Of a DNA stretch of 64,000 nt, positions 63,504 to 64,000 are shown piece by piece (within the stretch, counting starts at the first letter, position 1; every line of letters begins with the position of its first letter). The notes under the pieces were generated by a model. The model saw nothing but the letters and a program-made list of their open reading frames with translations, had not been told where the DNA came from and searched no databases. The DNA lies in assembly GCA_020199905.1 (NCBI GenBank), contig JAIVJS010000076.1:18789-82788 (forward strand), in the 5' to 3' direction. The position numbers and the translations under genes were made by a program. This DNA is from Acidobacteriota bacterium (GTDB lineage: Bacteria; Acidobacteriota; Thermoanaerobaculia; UBA5066; Gp7-AA6).

Positions 63504-64000
63504 ATGCGGATGAAGGCGCTCCGGCGTCTCTGGCGGGCCTGCGTGTGGGTCGTCGCCGCGTCGGCGGCTCTCGCGGCCGCGCCGCGGGCGAAGCCGCCCC
63601 GACCCGATGCCGTGTTCAATGCGCTACAGGAGGGAATGACCGCGCTCGAGTCGGGGAATTTCCCGCTGTCCCTCTCGCTGCTCCGCGGCGTCGCCCGGGT
63701 GGCCCCCGACCATCCGGGAGTTCTCTTCCAGCTCGCGCGCGCCGAAGCGGCCGCCGGACACCGGAACCGCGCGTTCGCCGCGCTCGAGAAGTCGGCGCGA
63801 GTCGGGTTTGCGTCGAGAGCATCGTCGGAGCCTCACCTGCGAAGCTTCTCGAGCGAGCCGCGGTTCACCCGGGTGTTGACGCGCGTGGCCGCGAACCTCA
63901 GCCCCGTCCCGGCGGGCGGCGAGGTCGTCACGCTGGCGGAGAAGGACCTGTCCCCGAAGGGACCGCGTGGGACCCCGCCTCGCGGCGCCTGTTCGTGAGC
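63504..64000 (+). pseudogene. Exported TPR protein joined to an SMP-30-like propeller, frameshifted and cut by the window edge
   Basis: A signal peptide (KALRRLWRACVWVVAASAALAA) precedes a TPR-like helical region (ALQEGMTALESGNFPLSLSL). Near 63948 the frame meant to continue is lost. Reading one base on, the sequence gives PEGTAWDPASRRLFVS, an SMP-30/gluconolactonase-type propeller strand, whereas the annotated frame stops at 63998. A one-base deletion around 63948-63951, or a sequencing error, explains this. The intact gene would run beyond the window. The first ATG fits the TAGGAT box. Confidence 0.6.

Noticed and set aside
1..64000. Insertion sequences, prophage or integrative elements
   Set aside because: No transposase, integrase, phage or conjugation gene was found on either strand, and base composition is even.

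Overview
The window is a gene-dense, high-GC (roughly two-thirds G+C) stretch of a Gram-negative bacterial chromosome. BamD, RseP, a TatA protein, a DegP-type protease and lipoprotein or secretion signals point to a diderm envelope. The high GC, Ser/Thr kinase, exported S9 peptidase, PASTA protein, frequent GTG/TTG starts and a tetraether-synthase-like radical SAM protein together suggest an Acidobacteriota member (for example a Thermoanaerobaculia-like lineage). That placement is inferred from content, not from a marker-gene tree. I see no rRNA, tRNA, CRISPR array, insertion sequence, prophage or origin. The window looks like core chromosome.

Layout. 1-8 kb: a hydrolase, a diguanylate cyclase, rlmN, thrC, a large radical SAM protein (TIGR03960/TIGR03936 type) and a QueD-family protein. 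8-15 kb: a GNAT enzyme, a translationally joined MFS-acyltransferase, typA and recQ. 15-22 kb: an exported S9 peptidase, a SUI1 factor, a phosphatase, an RlmA-like methyltransferase, and a two-gene unit of a c-type-heme HAMP sensor followed by a Ser/Thr kinase. 22-30 kb: a DEAD-box helicase, the Tes-like radical SAM protein, thiO, an exported cyclophilin, an AmgK-like kinase and tatA. 30-36 kb: a Fis-type regulator, an exported protein, the PASTA-rpe-bamD operon, a PHP protein and nfo. 36-43 kb: polytopic membrane proteins, including two tandem YfhO-like paralogues. 43-48 kb: rseP and dxr divergent from uppS and cdsA, then truA. 48-56 kb: two glycosyltransferases, a copper ATPase with a cupredoxin, then queE and queC. 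56-64 kb: clpB, hsp20, degP, a DMT transporter, a broken gltX, a zinc-ribbon protein and a frameshifted exported protein.

How the genes work together. dxr, uppS, cdsA, rseP, bamD and the glycosyltransferases serve isoprenoid, lipid and envelope building. queD-like, queE and queC belong to 7-deazaguanine synthesis, although the QueD-like protein lacks the catalytic cysteine. rlmN, rlmA, truA, typA, the SUI1 factor and gltX are translation genes. clpB, hsp20 and degP form a protein-quality block.

The most unusual feature is not a gene. Almost every spacer is filled with short tandem repeats of period seven bases. Their unit sequence changes from spacer to spacer and they are often arranged as facing inverted pairs. 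A second, palindrome-rich composite repeat occurs three times. Many genes have a TAnnnT box only 5-10 bases before the start codon, which suggests leaderless mRNAs. Three genes carry internal deletions or fusions (MFS/PlsC, a DODA-type dioxygenase, gltX) and one carries a one-base frameshift. These may be real decay or assembly errors.
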